A stretch of DNA of 64,000 nt from positions 49,185 through 113,184 of the forward strand of contig JBARZY010000123.1 in assembly GCA_049650345.1 (NCBI GenBank), written 5' to 3'. A program made the position numbers and the translations under genes. Positions 63,925-64,000 of the stretch are shown in pieces. How positions within the stretch are numbered: position 1 is the stretch's first letter; every line of letters starts with the position of its first letter. Source of the stretch: Glaciecola sp049650345. Lineage in GTDB: Bacteria; Pseudomonadota; Gammaproteobacteria; Enterobacterales; Alteromonadaceae. The notes beneath the pieces are model-generated. The model was not told the DNA's origin. It searched no databases and saw only the letters and a program-made list of their open reading frames with translations.

Positions 63925-64000
63925 TTAGTCTAAGATTTTTGCTACAACGCCCGCACCTACTGTACGACCGCCTTCACGGATTGCAAAGCGTAAACCTTCA
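63925..64000 (-). CDS. tuf: Elongation factor Tu, C-terminal end (partial)
   Basis: The last 25 codons of an EF-Tu gene, running off the right edge. The visible C-terminus (EGLRFAIREGGRTVGAGVV, then AKILD) is the invariant end of EF-Tu domain 3. Whether this is tufA or tufB cannot be told: downstream there is a terminator and small non-ribosomal genes, and the upstream genes are outside the window. Confidence 0.95.
   Translation of the reverse strand, partial: EGLRFAIREGGRTVGAGVVAKILD

Noticed and set aside
1..64000. tRNA or rRNA genes, insertion sequences, prophage or CRISPR arrays
   Set aside because: None were recognised by eye on either strand; no transposase, integrase other than XerD, or regularly spaced repeats were found.

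Overview
The window is chromosomal DNA of a marine gammaproteobacterium, most likely Alteromonadales (Alteromonas/Glaciecola-like). The reasons are a complete Na+-pumping NADH:quinone reductase operon, the gammaproteobacterial gene orders rplM-rpsI-petABC-sspAB, rsmI/lpoA-yraN-diaA-dolP, djlA/lptD-surA-pdxA-rsmA-apaG-apaH and recO-pdxJ-acpS-rlmD-relA-mazG, and a proteobacterial dedicated sortase locus. Coding density is high and most genes are housekeeping. I saw no insertion sequence, prophage, CRISPR array, rRNA or tRNA.

Layout. 1-4.6 kb: nqrA-E (minus strand; nqrF would lie off the left edge). 4.6-12.6 kb: fabV, a SemiSWEET transporter, fklB, ppc, a SPOUT RNA methyltransferase, mdh and divergent argR. 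12.6-17.0 kb: rsmI divergent from the lipoprotein/envelope cluster lpoA-yraN-diaA-dolP. 17.0-22.9 kb: sspBA, the bc1 complex petABC, pnuC and rpsI-rplM. 23.1-31.3 kb: a long minus-strand run of DUF3392, a one-domain mazG, relA, rlmD, acpS, pdxJ, recO and recJ. 31.4-38.3 kb: a five-gene sortase system (histidine kinase, response regulator, OmpA-like protein, VIT/VWA sortase substrate, sortase). 38.3-47.9 kb: dsbC, xerD and djlA, divergent from lptD-surA-pdxA-rsmA-apaG-apaH. 48-54.7 kb: a chemoreceptor, lysC, a DUF192 protein and acnB. 55-64 kb: a more variable stretch with a PQQ-type sugar dehydrogenase, fadD, an SRPBCC protein, a nitroreductase, a membrane diguanylate cyclase, an AEC transporter, a GNAT acetyltransferase, small membrane proteins, and the 3' end of tuf at the right edge.

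The most interesting region is the sortase module. It sits exactly between recJ and dsbC, so it splits the xerD-dsbC-recJ order known from E. coli while keeping the order and orientation of the flanking genes. The module carries one apparent substrate with a C-terminal LPQTA signal, its own sortase (H108, C165 and R178 visible), an OmpA-like partner with a glycine zipper, and a two-component system whose kinase has a large periplasmic part resembling a CBM9-type carbohydrate-binding fold. The family is known from protein family models (dedicated proteobacterial sortase system), but to my knowledge its biological role is little studied. Secondary points are a MazG reduced to its C-terminal domain and translationally coupled to relA, a PVWY variant of the cytochrome b Qo motif, and several unexplained inverted or direct repeats in intergenic DNA.

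Start codons were re-chosen where Shine-Dalgarno position and family alignment allowed. Several genes appear to use GTG or TTG starts (fklB, diaA, dolP, rlmD, acnB, pnuC, recJ, the DUF3392 gene).
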